From an uncultured Bacteroidales bacterium (lineage in GTDB: Bacteria > Bacteroidota > Bacteroidia > Bacteroidales > Paludibacteraceae): 42,753 nt of DNA. A program made the position numbers and the translations under genes. Below, in pieces: positions 23,724 through 31,809 of this stretch; the stretch's first letter is position 1, and every line of letters starts with the position of its first letter. The stretch spans positions 1 to 42,753 of the forward strand of contig CACZRD010000104.1 of the NCBI GenBank assembly GCA_902783545.1. Direction: 5' to 3'. The notes under the pieces are model-generated. The model was not told the DNA's origin, ran no database searches, and saw nothing but the letters and a program-made list of their open reading frames with translations.

Positions 23724-25256
23724 TTATTGAATTTTTGTTCCTGTCACATTATAAAGCGCACCATCCGGAAGAACGATATACAGATGTCCTTCTAATAGCA
23801 TTTTACATGCCTTTATGTGCTGATTAACAGGCGCTTGAACGCCGGTCACCGTAGTCTCTCCAAGGTTGATAGCAACTATATACGGATCGTGATCCGAGTA
23901 GCGATGACCGTCATTATTTGCAGCATCAGAGCCGCAACCGGTAGAAATATGGAACAATCCCGCGCCTGTAACCTGCTTCTCCATCGAAGCGTTGGCATAT
24001 ACGTGATCTATCAGTTCGCCACCGCCATAGCAGTGCGAATATGCTCCGGTGTTATACTTGAGCAACAGTTCTACAAACCCAGCCTCCTCGATTATTGTCA
24101 GCGGCTCTTCACCGACTTCGCAGTTGAGGTCACCCATGATAAGAATATCCGGATCGAGGGTGCTGTTTTTTAATCCTTGCACCAGATCGTTTGCATTATC
24201 CACACGTTTGCCATTGGCTGCATCGCCCGAATTGTCCTTTGCCTTGAAGTGGTTCATCGAGAGAGTGAATTGCTCATGCGATGACAATTCTTCAAACACC
24301 TGTATACGCAGAACTTTTTTATAATAATACGCATTGGTAGCCGCTTTTTCCTCGCCAACGGGTTGTACTTTGTCTTTGCGGTAGATAAAGCCGGATTTGA
24401 GGTTGTTATTATACTGTGCGTTCCAATTTTCGTCTATGTTATTTTCAACCGCCACATACGGATCACCCTCTACACGGATATTCATCGAGTCGGCCAACTG
24501 CTTCAGGATGATCGGTTTGGCTTCCAGTTCGCAGAAGGCATAGATGTCGGCATCCACCCATAGCATTGCATCTACAATCTTGCGGGTCTTGTCAGCAAAC
24601 TCCTCCTGCGTGTAATTGCCACGTCCGGTGTTGTAGTTATAGTAGTAGTTCTGCAGGTTCTGTGCGCAGACCTTCAGGCGTCCGTTACCCAGTTCCGGCA
24701 AGGCTACAGGCGGTGCAGTGACACCATCACAGGTAGTGGTAATATGCAGATTCTTGATCTCCCACGTGCCATTCTGCTCAGCCGTACTCGTGTAGCGGAA
24801 GCAGAACACTGTATTCGCTCCGACATACTCAACCGGCACATCAATTGATACGTTGACAAACGTCCAATTGGTATTCGAGGCGTACGGACTGATGGTCAGT
24901 TGTTGCCACGTTGTAGCGGCGTAGCTGCCCTTGTAATCATCCGTCACCCAGAGGGTGTAGTCGGTCGAAGGGTTGGCGGCATAATTGTGCGTGTGGGCGA
25001 AAGTGATGTTCACGCCATCCACACCGTTCATATTCAGCACCGGAGTAAACAGATGTCCCTCTCCGCCGCCTATCTTGCGCCCTTTGGCGCATGAGAATCC
25101 AGCATCCCACGACCATATATCGGAAGCATCGGTGGTCATATTGCCTAAGCCGTTTTGCAAGAGTGCAAGGGTTGTGGGCACGCAATCTGCGGCGCGCAAT
25201 GCACTGCATATACATGTGCATGCTATAAGATAGATGATTAATATTCTGTTTTTCAT
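23724..25256 (-). CDS. Secreted endonuclease/exonuclease/phosphatase-family protein
   Basis: From ATG 25256 the protein has 510 residues; the open frame upstream re-reads the previous gene. Order: signal peptide (MKNRILIIYLIACTCICSALRA), an N-terminal beta-sandwich resembling choice-of-anchor J adhesion domains (about 50-170), then an EEP catalytic domain with VCAQNLQNYYYN, FCELEAKP (metal Glu), NHFKAKD, MGDLNCE and YSDHDPYIV. The last 27 residues (LLEGHLYIVLPDG, LYNVTGTK) match the tail seen on the two M6 proteases, so it is probably exported by the same route. Likely an extracellular DNase; a lipid or sugar phosphatase cannot be excluded. It lies 25 nt after the NlpC/P60 gene. Confidence 0.86.
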   Translation of the reverse strand: MKNRILIIYLIACTCICSALRAADCVPTTLALLQNGLGNMTTDASDIWSWDAGFSCAKGRKIGGGEGHLFTPVLNMNGVDGVNITFAHTHNYAANPSTDYTLWVTDDYKGSYAATTWQQLTISPYASNTNWTFVNVSIDVPVEYVGANTVFCFRYTSTAEQNGTWEIKNLHITTTCDGVTAPPVALPELGNGRLKVCAQNLQNYYYNYNTGRGNYTQEEFADKTRKIVDAMLWVDADIYAFCELEAKPIILKQLADSMNIRVEGDPYVAVENNIDENWNAQYNNNLKSGFIYRKDKVQPVGEEKAATNAYYYKKVLRIQVFEELSSHEQFTLSMNHFKAKDNSGDAANGKRVDNANDLVQGLKNSTLDPDILIMGDLNCEVGEEPLTIIEEAGFVELLLKYNTGAYSHCYGGGELIDHVYANASMEKQVTGAGLFHISTGCGSDAANNDGHRYSDHDPYIVAINLGETTVTGVQAPVNQHIKACKMLLEGHLYIVLPDGALYNVTGTKIQ

Positions 25257-25281
25257 GAATTTATATAGTTTAGAATAACGA

Positions 25282-26112
25282 TCACACGAACCGCCGTACG
25301 GCAGCAAGATGATGCGTATATAAGCGCTGCTCGGCACCGAATATACCGCGCTCGTCAATATGTTCTATCTTCACTCTGCCGGAACAATGGATGACACGTT
25401 TGGCATCTAACAAGATACCAACATGCGTGATGCGCGTATCCCCCTTGCTGTTGTTCGTCTCGCAGTTGTCGGTGCAGGTATCAGCATGATTGAAGAACAC
25501 GAGATCGCCGGCTTTTCCATCCTTCAGGTGTTTAACCTCTTTGCCGCAACTCACCTGCTGTGATGCGTTACGTGGCAGGCTTATTCCGGACAAGCTCATT
25601 ACCGTCTGTGTCAGTCCGGAGCAGTCCATCCCAAGGGCGTTCTTTCCGCCCCATAGATAGGGCGTATTCAGCAGGAAACGTGTAACTTGCATCAATGTCT
25701 GTTCGTTGAGTGGCAGCGGTTGCTCTGCTACAGCTGCAGCGTCGATACGAAACGGCACGCCTAACACCTCAAACTGCCCGTCATGGTAGTTCGTGAGTCT
25801 GGTACCCATTGTCAGAGGTAAGGTCTGACCGTTGTTGGCGCTCATGGCATAGGTCATCGGCAGTATGACGCGCGCGGTGCTTGCTGCCAATGCTGCAGAG
25901 CACGATGTATATTCCTCCGCGGACAGCGGTGTAACCATCTTGCTGTCCACAAAGCCTTCCTCACCATCCGCCTCATTGCGCACCTTGTACCAGCGCGGCA
26001 AGGTCTCTATTACCTCGCACAATTCGCCGAACAGAAGTTGTGTGTTCTGCTCCGCGCCCTCGCGCGCCTCTGCGCGCACGGGTACAATACTATGTAATAT
26101 AATAGCGTGCAT
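25282..26112 (-). CDS. NlpC/P60 cysteine peptidase with SH3-like N-terminus
   Basis: A 276-residue peptidoglycan-peptide hydrolase. Residues about 5-60 form a bacterial SH3-like domain (FGELCEVIETLPRWYKV...GFVDSKMV) and the C-terminal half is NlpC/P60: YLWGGKNALGMDCSGL with nucleophile C164, ITHVGI with H230 and a third residue H242 (VIHCSG). The layout resembles YkfC-type enzymes that cut gamma-D-Glu-diamino-acid bonds in recycled muropeptides. No signal peptide is visible, which supports a cytoplasmic recycling role. An unusual insert at 209-226 (HADTCTDNCETNNSKGD) places two cysteines just before the catalytic His. It follows nadB by 14 nt. Confidence 0.88.
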   Translation of the reverse strand: MHAIILHSIVPVRAEAREGAEQNTQLLFGELCEVIETLPRWYKVRNEADGEEGFVDSKMVTPLSAEEYTSCSAALAASTARVILPMTYAMSANNGQTLPLTMGTRLTNYHDGQFEVLGVPFRIDAAAVAEQPLPLNEQTLMQVTRFLLNTPYLWGGKNALGMDCSGLTQTVMSLSGISLPRNASQQVSCGKEVKHLKDGKAGDLVFFNHADTCTDNCETNNSKGDTRITHVGILLDAKRVIHCSGRVKIEHIDERGIFGAEQRLYTHHLAAVRRFV

Positions 26113-26126
26113 GAATCAGTTCTCAA

Positions 26127-27728
26127 CTACCAGACTTCGTTGGTGTTGCTGTTGGGATTGTGCGGGTAGTCTATGGTGTAATGCAATCCGCGGCTCTCCT
26201 TGCGCTCCAAAGCTTGACGTGTGATCAGGTAACCGACATTGATCATGTTCCTAAGCTCGCAGATGTCTTTCGTCGGCTTGACGCGCTTGAAGAGGTCTTC
26301 GGTCTCTTCGTACAAGAGATCAAGTCGTTCCCATGCACGCCTCAGACGCAGGTCAGAGCGAACGATACCCACGTAGGTGGACATGATCTGCCCGACTTCC
26401 TTCATATCCTGCGAGATGAGCACTTGCTCCTCGTTGGTCATCGTGCCCTCGTCGTTCCAGTCCGGCACACGCTCGTTGAAGTCATACTGCTCAATCATGC
26501 TCAGGCTGTGTCTGGCTGCTGCGTCGGCATACACAACCGCCTCGATGAGCGAGTTGCTTGCCAGACGGTTGCCGCCATGCAAACCCGTGCAACTGCATTC
26601 GCCGACGGCATACAGACGGCGGATGGTTGACTGACCGTCCAGATCGACCTTGATACCGCCGCACATGTAATGCGCACACGGGGCAACAGGTATATAGTCC
26701 TTCGTGATATCTATGCCTATGCTCAGGCACTTGGCGTAGATGTTCGGGAAATGGTGCTTGGTCTGTTCGGGGTCTTTGTGCGTCACATCCAGGCATACGT
26801 GGTCTATACCGTGGATCTTCATCTCATTATCTATCGCGCGAGCTACTATATCACGCGGCGCGAGCGAGAGACGTTTGTCGTACTTCTGCATGAACTCCTC
26901 ACCGTTCGGCAGGCGGAGTATGCCTCCGTAACCGCGCATTGCCTCGGTGATGAGGTAGGCGGGGTGCGTCTCACCCGGATTATATAAGGCCGTCGGGTGG
27001 AATTGTACGAACTCCATATCCTTGATGAGACCTTTTGCGCGGTGCACCATCGCTATACCGTCGCCAGTGGCGATGTTCGGGTTCGTCGTTGTGGCATATA
27101 CCGCCCCCGTGCCTCCTGTAGCCATGAGCGTGACACGGCTCAGATAAGTATCGATCTTCCCTGTGGCAGGGTCGATGATATATGCGCCGTAGCACTCCTT
27201 GTCCGGCGTGCGGTGGGTGACGCGTACGCCAAGATGGTGCTGGGTGATGATCTCCACAGCAAAGTGATTCTCCAGCACATCGATGAACGGATTGCTGCGT
27301 ACTGCTTCCATCAGTCCGCGCTGTATCTCGGCGCCGGTGTCGTCGGCGTGGTGCAGGATGCGAAACTCCGAGTGACCGCCCTCGCGGTGAAGGTCGTACT
27401 GCCCCTCGGCGTTCTTGTCGAAGTTCACTCCCCACTTCACAAGCTCCATAATCTGCTCCGGTGCGTTTCGCACCACCTGCTCCACAGCAGCGGGATCGCT
27501 GATCCAGTCGCCGGCGACCATCGTGTCGTGGATGTGTTTGTCAAAATCATCGACCAGCAGGTTTGTCACCGAGGCTATACCGCCTTGTGCCTTGGCGGTG
27601 TTTGCTTCGTCAAGAGTAGTCTTGCAGCACAGTGCAATCTTGTACTTCTGCGCACGTGCTACCTTCAGAGCGAAACTCATACCGGCTACGCCGCCGCCGA
27701 TGATCAGAAAGTCGTATTTATGTGTCAT
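26127..27728 (-). CDS. nadB: L-aspartate oxidase
   Basis: NadB oxidises L-aspartate to iminoaspartate, the first step of de novo NAD synthesis, using FAD and in anaerobes fumarate as acceptor. From ATG 27728 the protein has 533 residues. Seen: FAD-binding FLIIGGGVAGMSFA, KAQGGIASV, REGGHSEFRILHHAD, ATGGTGAVYATTTNP, FVQFHPTAL, ITEAMRGYGG and CTGLHGGNRLASNSL, matching the NadB subgroup of the fumarate reductase flavoprotein family. An in-frame ATG at 27755 lies within the gcvH terminator hairpin, so 27728 is preferred. nadA and nadC are not in the window. The gene begins 7 nt after the T-tract of that terminator, an unusual arrangement. Confidence 0.95.
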   Translation of the reverse strand: MTHKYDFLIIGGGVAGMSFALKVARAQKYKIALCCKTTLDEANTAKAQGGIASVTNLLVDDFDKHIHDTMVAGDWISDPAAVEQVVRNAPEQIMELVKWGVNFDKNAEGQYDLHREGGHSEFRILHHADDTGAEIQRGLMEAVRSNPFIDVLENHFAVEIITQHHLGVRVTHRTPDKECYGAYIIDPATGKIDTYLSRVTLMATGGTGAVYATTTNPNIATGDGIAMVHRAKGLIKDMEFVQFHPTALYNPGETHPAYLITEAMRGYGGILRLPNGEEFMQKYDKRLSLAPRDIVARAIDNEMKIHGIDHVCLDVTHKDPEQTKHHFPNIYAKCLSIGIDITKDYIPVAPCAHYMCGGIKVDLDGQSTIRRLYAVGECSCTGLHGGNRLASNSLIEAVVYADAAARHSLSMIEQYDFNERVPDWNDEGTMTNEEQVLISQDMKEVGQIMSTYVGIVRSDLRLRRAWERLDLLYEETEDLFKRVKPTKDICELRNMINVGYLITRQALERKESRGLHYTIDYPHNPNSNTNEVW

Positions 27729-27734
27729 AAGCCT

Positions 27735-27763
27735 AAAAAAAGGTAAGCCATGCATGGCTTACC
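27735..27763 (-). terminator. Intrinsic terminator after gcvH, abutting nadB
   Basis: A perfect 22-bp palindrome (27742-27763, GGTAAGCCATG and its complement) is followed on the minus strand by seven T (27735-27741). This is a textbook intrinsic terminator 20 nt after the gcvH stop. The T-tract ends 7 nt before the nadB ATG, so it could also act as a leader hairpin that limits nadB expression. Confidence 0.85.
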
Positions 27764-27783
27764 CTTTGCTGTACATGTTGATA

Positions 27784-28161
27784 TTAGTGAATACTTGCCT
27801 CGTAGGCTGCTGCGTCCATCAGACTATCGAGTTCGCCGGGGTCGGTCAGGCGGATGCGTACCATCCAACCCTTGCCGTACGGATCTTCGTTTACCAGCTC
27901 AGGATGAGCTTCCAGCTCCTCGTTCACCTCCAGCACCTCGCCTGTAGCAGGCATGTTCAGATCGCTGACGGTCTTTACGGCTTCTACCGAGCCAAACACC
28001 TCACCTTGCGCAACCACCTCGCCTAAAGTCGGTACGTCAATGAAGACGATCTCACCCAACTCGGATTGTGCGTAATCGGTGATTCCTACGTACGCCTCTT
28101 CACCTTCTACGCGAATCCACTCGTGTTCCGAGGTATAACGGACATTATTTGGGAAATTCAT
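27784..28161 (-). CDS. gcvH: Glycine cleavage system H protein
   Basis: GcvH carries the aminomethyl group on a lipoyl arm between the P, T and L proteins of the glycine cleavage system. The 125-residue protein has the full family pattern: [34 protein letters not shown], and the lipoylation site [11 protein letters not shown] with K63. gcvP and gcvT are not nearby. It starts 35 nt after gldJ with no promoter box visible and ends at a strong intrinsic terminator, so it may be read from the gldJ promoter. Confidence 0.97.
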   Translation of the reverse strand: MNFPNNVRYTSEHEWIRVEGEEAYVGITDYAQSELGEIVFIDVPTLGEVVAQGEVFGSVEAVKTVSDLNMPATGEVLEVNEELEAHPELVNEDPYGKGWMVRIRLTDPGELDSLMDAAAYEASIH

Positions 28162-28196
28162 ATTAGTAGTTTTTATTTTAATTTTATACTACACGC

Positions 28197-29969
28197 TTAT
28201 CGTCTTCCTTGAGTCGGGCCGGAAGGAATCTGATCGCCCAGCGTGGACATTGCGCAACGGAAGCCGATAGTGCTCTTACTCTTGTTGCCTTCCAAGTAAC
28301 GGCGCGACGACGGGTGCAACCAATATACGCGGTCGTTCCACGAACCACCTTTATATACATGGGTAGTCTTGGTGATCTTCGGAGCGTAAATGTCAGTTGG
28401 GTCGATCTTCTTGTTCGATGCAGAAGATGCTTCTTCGCCACCGCCTTCTTCCTCTTCTTCGCCTTCACCCTCTTCTTCCTCACCTTCTTCGCCTTCTTCC
28501 TCATTCTCCTCTTCTTCGGCCTCTTCCTCCTCTTCCTCGGCGCCATTGCCTTCGGTGTTAGCAGCCAGGCCTTTGAGGAACAATGCACCGAGCGTATCCA
28601 GCGGGTAGTCAGTCTGGATCAGGGATGCAAAGTCACCGTCAAGGTAGTCACGTTTATCATCATCGCTCGTCCACTCAACGTCTATACCGCCAAGTGCGTT
28701 GATGACACATTGTCCTTGGTCGTCTTTCTTCGCGCGGCTATAGATATTACCACGGAAAGAGTTGTACTCGGTAGCGTCCTGGTAGGTAGTCTCACGATAA
28801 ACATCCATCACCCACTCGTTGACGTTGCCTGCCATGTTGTACAATCCGAAATCATTCGGAGCAAACGCATCCACAGGGTTAGTGATCACGTAACCGTCGT
28901 TGAGCATGCCGGACACACCCATCATATCGCCCTTACCGCGGATGAAGTTAGCCTGCATCATACCCATGTTATCCTTACTGAGGTCACGAGGGTGATAGCC
29001 CGACCACGGATAAACCTTGCCTTCGATGGTCAGACCGTCCGTACCGGCAACCGGTGCGAAAGCGGCAAACTCCCACTCAGCCTCCGTCGGCAGACGGTAA
29101 CCTACTACGAGGATTCCGTCAGCGCGATCGACCTTGCGCGGGTTACCCCATGCGTCATGGAATTTCTTGCTACGCCTGTTGGCATCAGGGTTAACCGGGT
29201 TGTAGTCCTGACGACGCAAGTACTTCTCAGTGTTGAATATGAACTTGTCGCGGATCCACTCGTAGGGCACATGATACTCTACGTTGACATCCTCACCGTT
29301 CGTCACTTCCACCTCTATCGGCTCGTAGCCCGGGTTGGCGTTACGCCAGTCCTCCAGCTCAGTCTCGTCCAGAGCACGCAACTGCCTGAAGTCCGGGAAC
29401 TCGATAGCACCGGCGTGAACAAGCGCCAACTCATTCACACGGTCTGTACGCCACTGGCAGTACTGCATAGCCTGATCCCAGCTCACACCCACTACTGGAT
29501 AGAAACTGAATGCCGGGTGACGGAAATAGTTCTCTACATACGGCTCATTGTACGCCAACTCATCGCGCCACACCAGCGTATCAGGCAGCGCTGCCTGAAC
29601 GAGCTTGGGAGCCGAATAGCCGAGCACCATCTCCATCCAGTGAAGATACTCACGCCAGTTGAGGTTCGAGATCTCGTATTTGTCCATGTAGAAAGAACTT
29701 ACGGTTATCGAACGACGAGGATTATCGCGAGGAGCCGTGATAAACTCATCCGTCTGACCGATAGCGAATGTTCCGCCCTGAATGGCGACCATACCTACTG
29801 GATCTACATTGCCGACGCCTTCTTTGGCCTCAAAGTTGGTCGTCTTCTCATCATAATAGTTCCATCCCGTCGTGTTGGAGAATTGAGTGTTCAATTCGCG
29901 TGACTTGCAACCGCTAAATGCCAGCAAGATCACCGTTACGACGAATACAGATTGCACTACTTTTTTCAT
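28197..29969 (-). CDS. gldJ: Gliding/type IX secretion lipoprotein GldJ, with an acidic insert
   Basis: GldJ is an outer-membrane-associated lipoprotein with an FGE-sulfatase-type fold needed for gliding and type IX secretion (T9SS) in Bacteroidota. The 590-residue protein has the lipobox AFSGC (C21), TTGWNYYD, MVAIQGGTFAIGQTD, PRRSITVSSFYMDKYEISN, ALPDTLVWRDELAYNEPYV, YFRHPAFSFYPVVGVSW, YRLPTEAEWEFAA and NMAGNVNEWVMDVY, matching GldJ better than GldK/PorK. Residues 478-513 are almost purely Glu/Gly (positions 28431-28538), interrupting the conserved fold before KGGSWNDRVYW. The insert looks like repeat expansion. A promoter of the expected type lies about 80 nt upstream of the start. Confidence 0.9.
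   Translation of the reverse strand: MKKVVQSVFVVTVILLAFSGCKSRELNTQFSNTTGWNYYDEKTTNFEAKEGVGNVDPVGMVAIQGGTFAIGQTDEFITAPRDNPRRSITVSSFYMDKYEISNLNWREYLHWMEMVLGYSAPKLVQAALPDTLVWRDELAYNEPYVENYFRHPAFSFYPVVGVSWDQAMQYCQWRTDRVNELALVHAGAIEFPDFRQLRALDETELEDWRNANPGYEPIEVEVTNGEDVNVEYHVPYEWIRDKFIFNTEKYLRRQDYNPVNPDANRRSKKFHDAWGNPRKVDRADGILVVGYRLPTEAEWEFAAFAPVAGTDGLTIEGKVYPWSGYHPRDLSKDNMGMMQANFIRGKGDMMGVSGMLNDGYVITNPVDAFAPNDFGLYNMAGNVNEWVMDVYRETTYQDATEYNSFRGNIYSRAKKDDQGQCVINALGGIDVEWTSDDDKRDYLDGDFASLIQTDYPLDTLGALFLKGLAANTEGNGAEEEEEEAEEEENEEEGEEGEEEEGEGEEEEEGGGEEASSASNKKIDPTDIYAPKITKTTHVYKGGSWNDRVYWLHPSSRRYLEGNKSKSTIGFRCAMSTLGDQIPSGPTQGRR
28431..28538. repeat. Purine/pyrimidine-biased simple repeat inside gldJ (poly-Glu)
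   Basis: About 108 bases made almost only of pyrimidines on the plus strand (TTC, CTC and TTCTTC runs) encode the Glu-rich stretch of GldJ. Triplet units keep the frame when copies are gained or lost. Such mirror-symmetric tracts can also form triplex DNA. Confidence 0.8.
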
Positions 29970-30040
29970 GTTGTCTTGGATATAATTATACCTTAATTTT
30001 TCAATCTTGTCAACGCGCTTTTTCGGGGCGCACCACGATT

Positions 30041-30064
30041 AAGCCTACAAAGATACAAAAAAAA
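30041..30064 (-). repeat. Left arm of a 24-bp inverted repeat (gldJ promoter side)
   Basis: The 24 bases from 30041 to 30064 (AAGCCTACAAAGATAC then eight A) are an exact reverse complement of 30172-30195. The arms frame 107 bp of nearly pure A/T. Each arm contains a -7 box TATCTTTG pointing outward, so the repeat seems to be duplicated promoter sequence for the divergent genes gldJ and folP. Confidence 0.9.
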
Positions 30065-30079
30065 TACAAAATGAACAAA
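30048..30079 (-). promoter_or_regulatory. Predicted Bacteroidota-type promoter for gldJ
   Basis: On the minus strand: TTTG at 30076-30079, a 20-nt spacer, then TATCTTTG at 30048-30055, a good match to TTTG-N20-TAnnTTTG. The gldJ ATG at 29969 is about 78 nt downstream, giving a 5' leader near 70 nt. Confidence 0.7.
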
Positions 30080-30171
30080 TTTTTTTGAAAAAAAAAGCAA
30101 AAAATGTATATTTTCTTGACAAAATGCTATTTTTTATAAATATTTTTCGCATTTTTATAGCAAAAAACGAT

Positions 30172-30195
30172 TTTTTTTTGTATCTTTGTAGGCTT
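30172..30195 (+). repeat. Right arm of a 24-bp inverted repeat (folP promoter side)
   Basis: Exact inverted copy of 30041-30064. The gap between the arms (30065-30171) is AT-rich with long A and T runs that could serve as UP-like or bent DNA; nothing else was identified in this 228-nt divergent region. Confidence 0.9.
30181..30188 (+). promoter_or_regulatory. Predicted -7 box for folP
   Basis: TATCTTTG matches TAnnTTTG exactly. No TTTG lies at the usual distance upstream, only A/T tracts. A transcript starting about 6 nt later would begin near 30194, only a few bases before the first possible folP start codons (GTG 30198, ATG 30204, ATG 30210). Confidence 0.6.
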
Positions 30196-30197
30196 TT

Positions 30198-31028
30198 GTG
30201 AAAATGACTATGGATTCTGCGTGCTCGTACATACGTTTGGGAGACCGGTTATATGACCTCCGTCAACCGTTGGTGATGGGTATCGTCAACGTTACACCGG
30301 ATAGTTTTTTCGCCGGCAGTCGGGCTGAAACGGAAGCGGACTTACGCAACGCTTTCACTCGCGTAGTGAACAAAGGGGCAGATATCATTGACATCGGAGC
30401 TTGCTCCACTCGTCCTGCCGTACAATCGGGTGAAGGCATTGTAGGCGAAGACGAAGAATGGCGACGGTTGCACTTGGCGCTAACCATCGCTCGGCAGATG
30501 GATATTCAGTTACCGCTATCCGTGGACACCTTCCGTCCCGCAATCGCCCAACGTGCCATCGAAGAGTTCGGTGTGGAAATGATCAATGACATTTCCGGAA
30601 ATATGTACGGGACAAACGAGGTTTCATCGAGGTTTAAAGCAGGTTTTGTCCTGACTTACAACAGAACAAACGATGCGCACCGAACCGACAATTTGCTTGC
30701 GGATGCCACGGCATTTCTCAGCCGCCGGGTGGATGAACTCCGCCGCGCGGGTATCAGCGACATAGTCATCGACCCGGGCTTCGGCTTCGGGCAGACTGTA
30801 CAAGAGAGCCTCAGCCTGCTCGAAAACCTCAGCACTCTGCAGCACATAGGCTGCCCGATATTGGTCGGTATATCGCGCAAGCGTATGGCATACGAACCGG
30901 CAGGTCTGACCCCCGACACGTGTCTGGAGCAGACGCTCGCACTGGAGCGGCAAGCTATCGCACAAGGCGCAAATATCCTGCGCGTACACGATATCGCCGC
31001 AACGAAACAAATGGTAAATGGTAAATGA
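30198..31028 (+). CDS. folP: Dihydropteroate synthase
   Basis: FolP condenses p-aminobenzoate with dihydropterin pyrophosphate in folate synthesis and is the sulfonamide target. Up to 276 residues; MGIVNVTPDSFFAGSR (the pterin-site signature), DIIDIGACSTRP, LSVDTFRP, INDISGN, IDPGFGFGQT and ILVGISRKR are all present. Three in-frame starts are possible (GTG 30198, ATG 30204, ATG 30210); given the promoter only 10-20 nt upstream, ATG 30204 or 30210 is more likely and the leader must be very short. The last six codons and the stop lie in a heptamer repeat tract. Followed 19 nt later by cdaA, a pairing common in Bacteroidota. Confidence 0.95.
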   Translation: MKMTMDSACSYIRLGDRLYDLRQPLVMGIVNVTPDSFFAGSRAETEADLRNAFTRVVNKGADIIDIGACSTRPAVQSGEGIVGEDEEWRRLHLALTIARQMDIQLPLSVDTFRPAIAQRAIEEFGVEMINDISGNMYGTNEVSSRFKAGFVLTYNRTNDAHRTDNLLADATAFLSRRVDELRRAGISDIVIDPGFGFGQTVQESLSLLENLSTLQHIGCPILVGISRKRMAYEPAGLTPDTCLEQTLALERQAIAQGANILRVHDIAATKQMVNGK

Positions 31029-31043
31029 TTAAATAGTAAATGA
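31009..31043 (+). repeat. Heptamer mini-array, five units (AAATGGT type)
   Basis: Five consecutive 7-nt units: AAATGGT, AAATGGT, AAATGAT, TAAATAG, TAAATGA. The array covers the folP stop codon and most of the gap before cdaA. Same type as the arrays at 35246, 35753 and 39481. Confidence 0.8.
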
Positions 31044-31047
31044 CTTT

Positions 31048-31803
31048 ATGTTCTTCGGATTCAAAGATCTTGTAGATATCCTGCTGGTAGCCCTGCTGCT
31101 GTACGAGGCTTTTCGCCTGTTGCGCACCTCGGGAGCCGTCAACCTATTCTGGGGTATCTTGGCGTACATAGGATTATGGTTTCTGGTGTCGTTTGTTCTA
31201 CGCCTCGAACTGACCGGTGCAGTATTCAACTTCATCGGTAGTGCCGGTGCTGTGGCATTGGTTGTCATCTTCCAAGAGGAGATACGCGGTATGTTCAGCC
31301 GCATCGGTTCACGCATGAGCAACGCACAGATTGTTCGTTTCCGACAAGAAGAACAGACCGGTTGGCTCACGGACGAACAGATTCACCAACTCATCCTTGC
31401 CTGCGAATATATGTCCGACATGAAGGTCGGCGCGCTCATTGTCATCGCCGGCGAACAGGAACTGGAGGAATACGAACAGACCGGCGAGACAATCAATGCC
31501 GACATCTCGGCGCGGATGATTGAGAACATCTTTTTCAAGAACACCCCACTCCACGATGGCGCACTCATCGTACGTAACGGTCGCCTGCAATCCGCCGCAT
31601 GTATCCTGCCCGTATCAAGGAACCAGCGCATACCCAAGCACTACGGTCTGCGCCACCGTGCAGCACTCGGCTTGGCAGAGAAGTCTGACGCGCTCTGCAT
31701 CGTGGTTAGCGAGGAGACCGGCAAGATCAGCATCGCGCAAGATAGCAAGATTGCTACCGTCAAGCTTGCTACCCTGACTGAAAAACTGCAACATAAACAA
31801 TAA
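31048..31803 (+). CDS. cdaA: Diadenylate cyclase (c-di-AMP synthase) CdaA
   Basis: CdaA makes the second messenger c-di-AMP from two ATP at the inner membrane. The 251-residue protein has three N-terminal transmembrane segments (about 5-80) and a DAC domain with the catalytic motifs LHDGALIV and RHRAALGL, the DGA and RHR signatures. The amphipathic stretch EEIRGMFSRIGSRM connects membrane and catalytic parts as in other CdaA proteins. It follows folP by 19 nt and precedes metG by 6 nt, so a folP-cdaA-metG transcript is likely. No CdaR or GlmM gene is adjacent. Confidence 0.95.
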   Translation: MFFGFKDLVDILLVALLLYEAFRLLRTSGAVNLFWGILAYIGLWFLVSFVLRLELTGAVFNFIGSAGAVALVVIFQEEIRGMFSRIGSRMSNAQIVRFRQEEQTGWLTDEQIHQLILACEYMSDMKVGALIVIAGEQELEEYEQTGETINADISARMIENIFFKNTPLHDGALIVRNGRLQSAACILPVSRNQRIPKHYGLRHRAALGLAEKSDALCIVVSEETGKISIAQDSKIATVKLATLTEKLQHKQ

Positions 31804-31809
31804 CACTAT

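Noticed and set aside
28209-29903. Long open frame on the plus strand opposite gldJ
   Set aside because: No recognisable motifs, and it mirrors the codon structure of a well-supported gene; the gldJ reading carries many conserved motifs.
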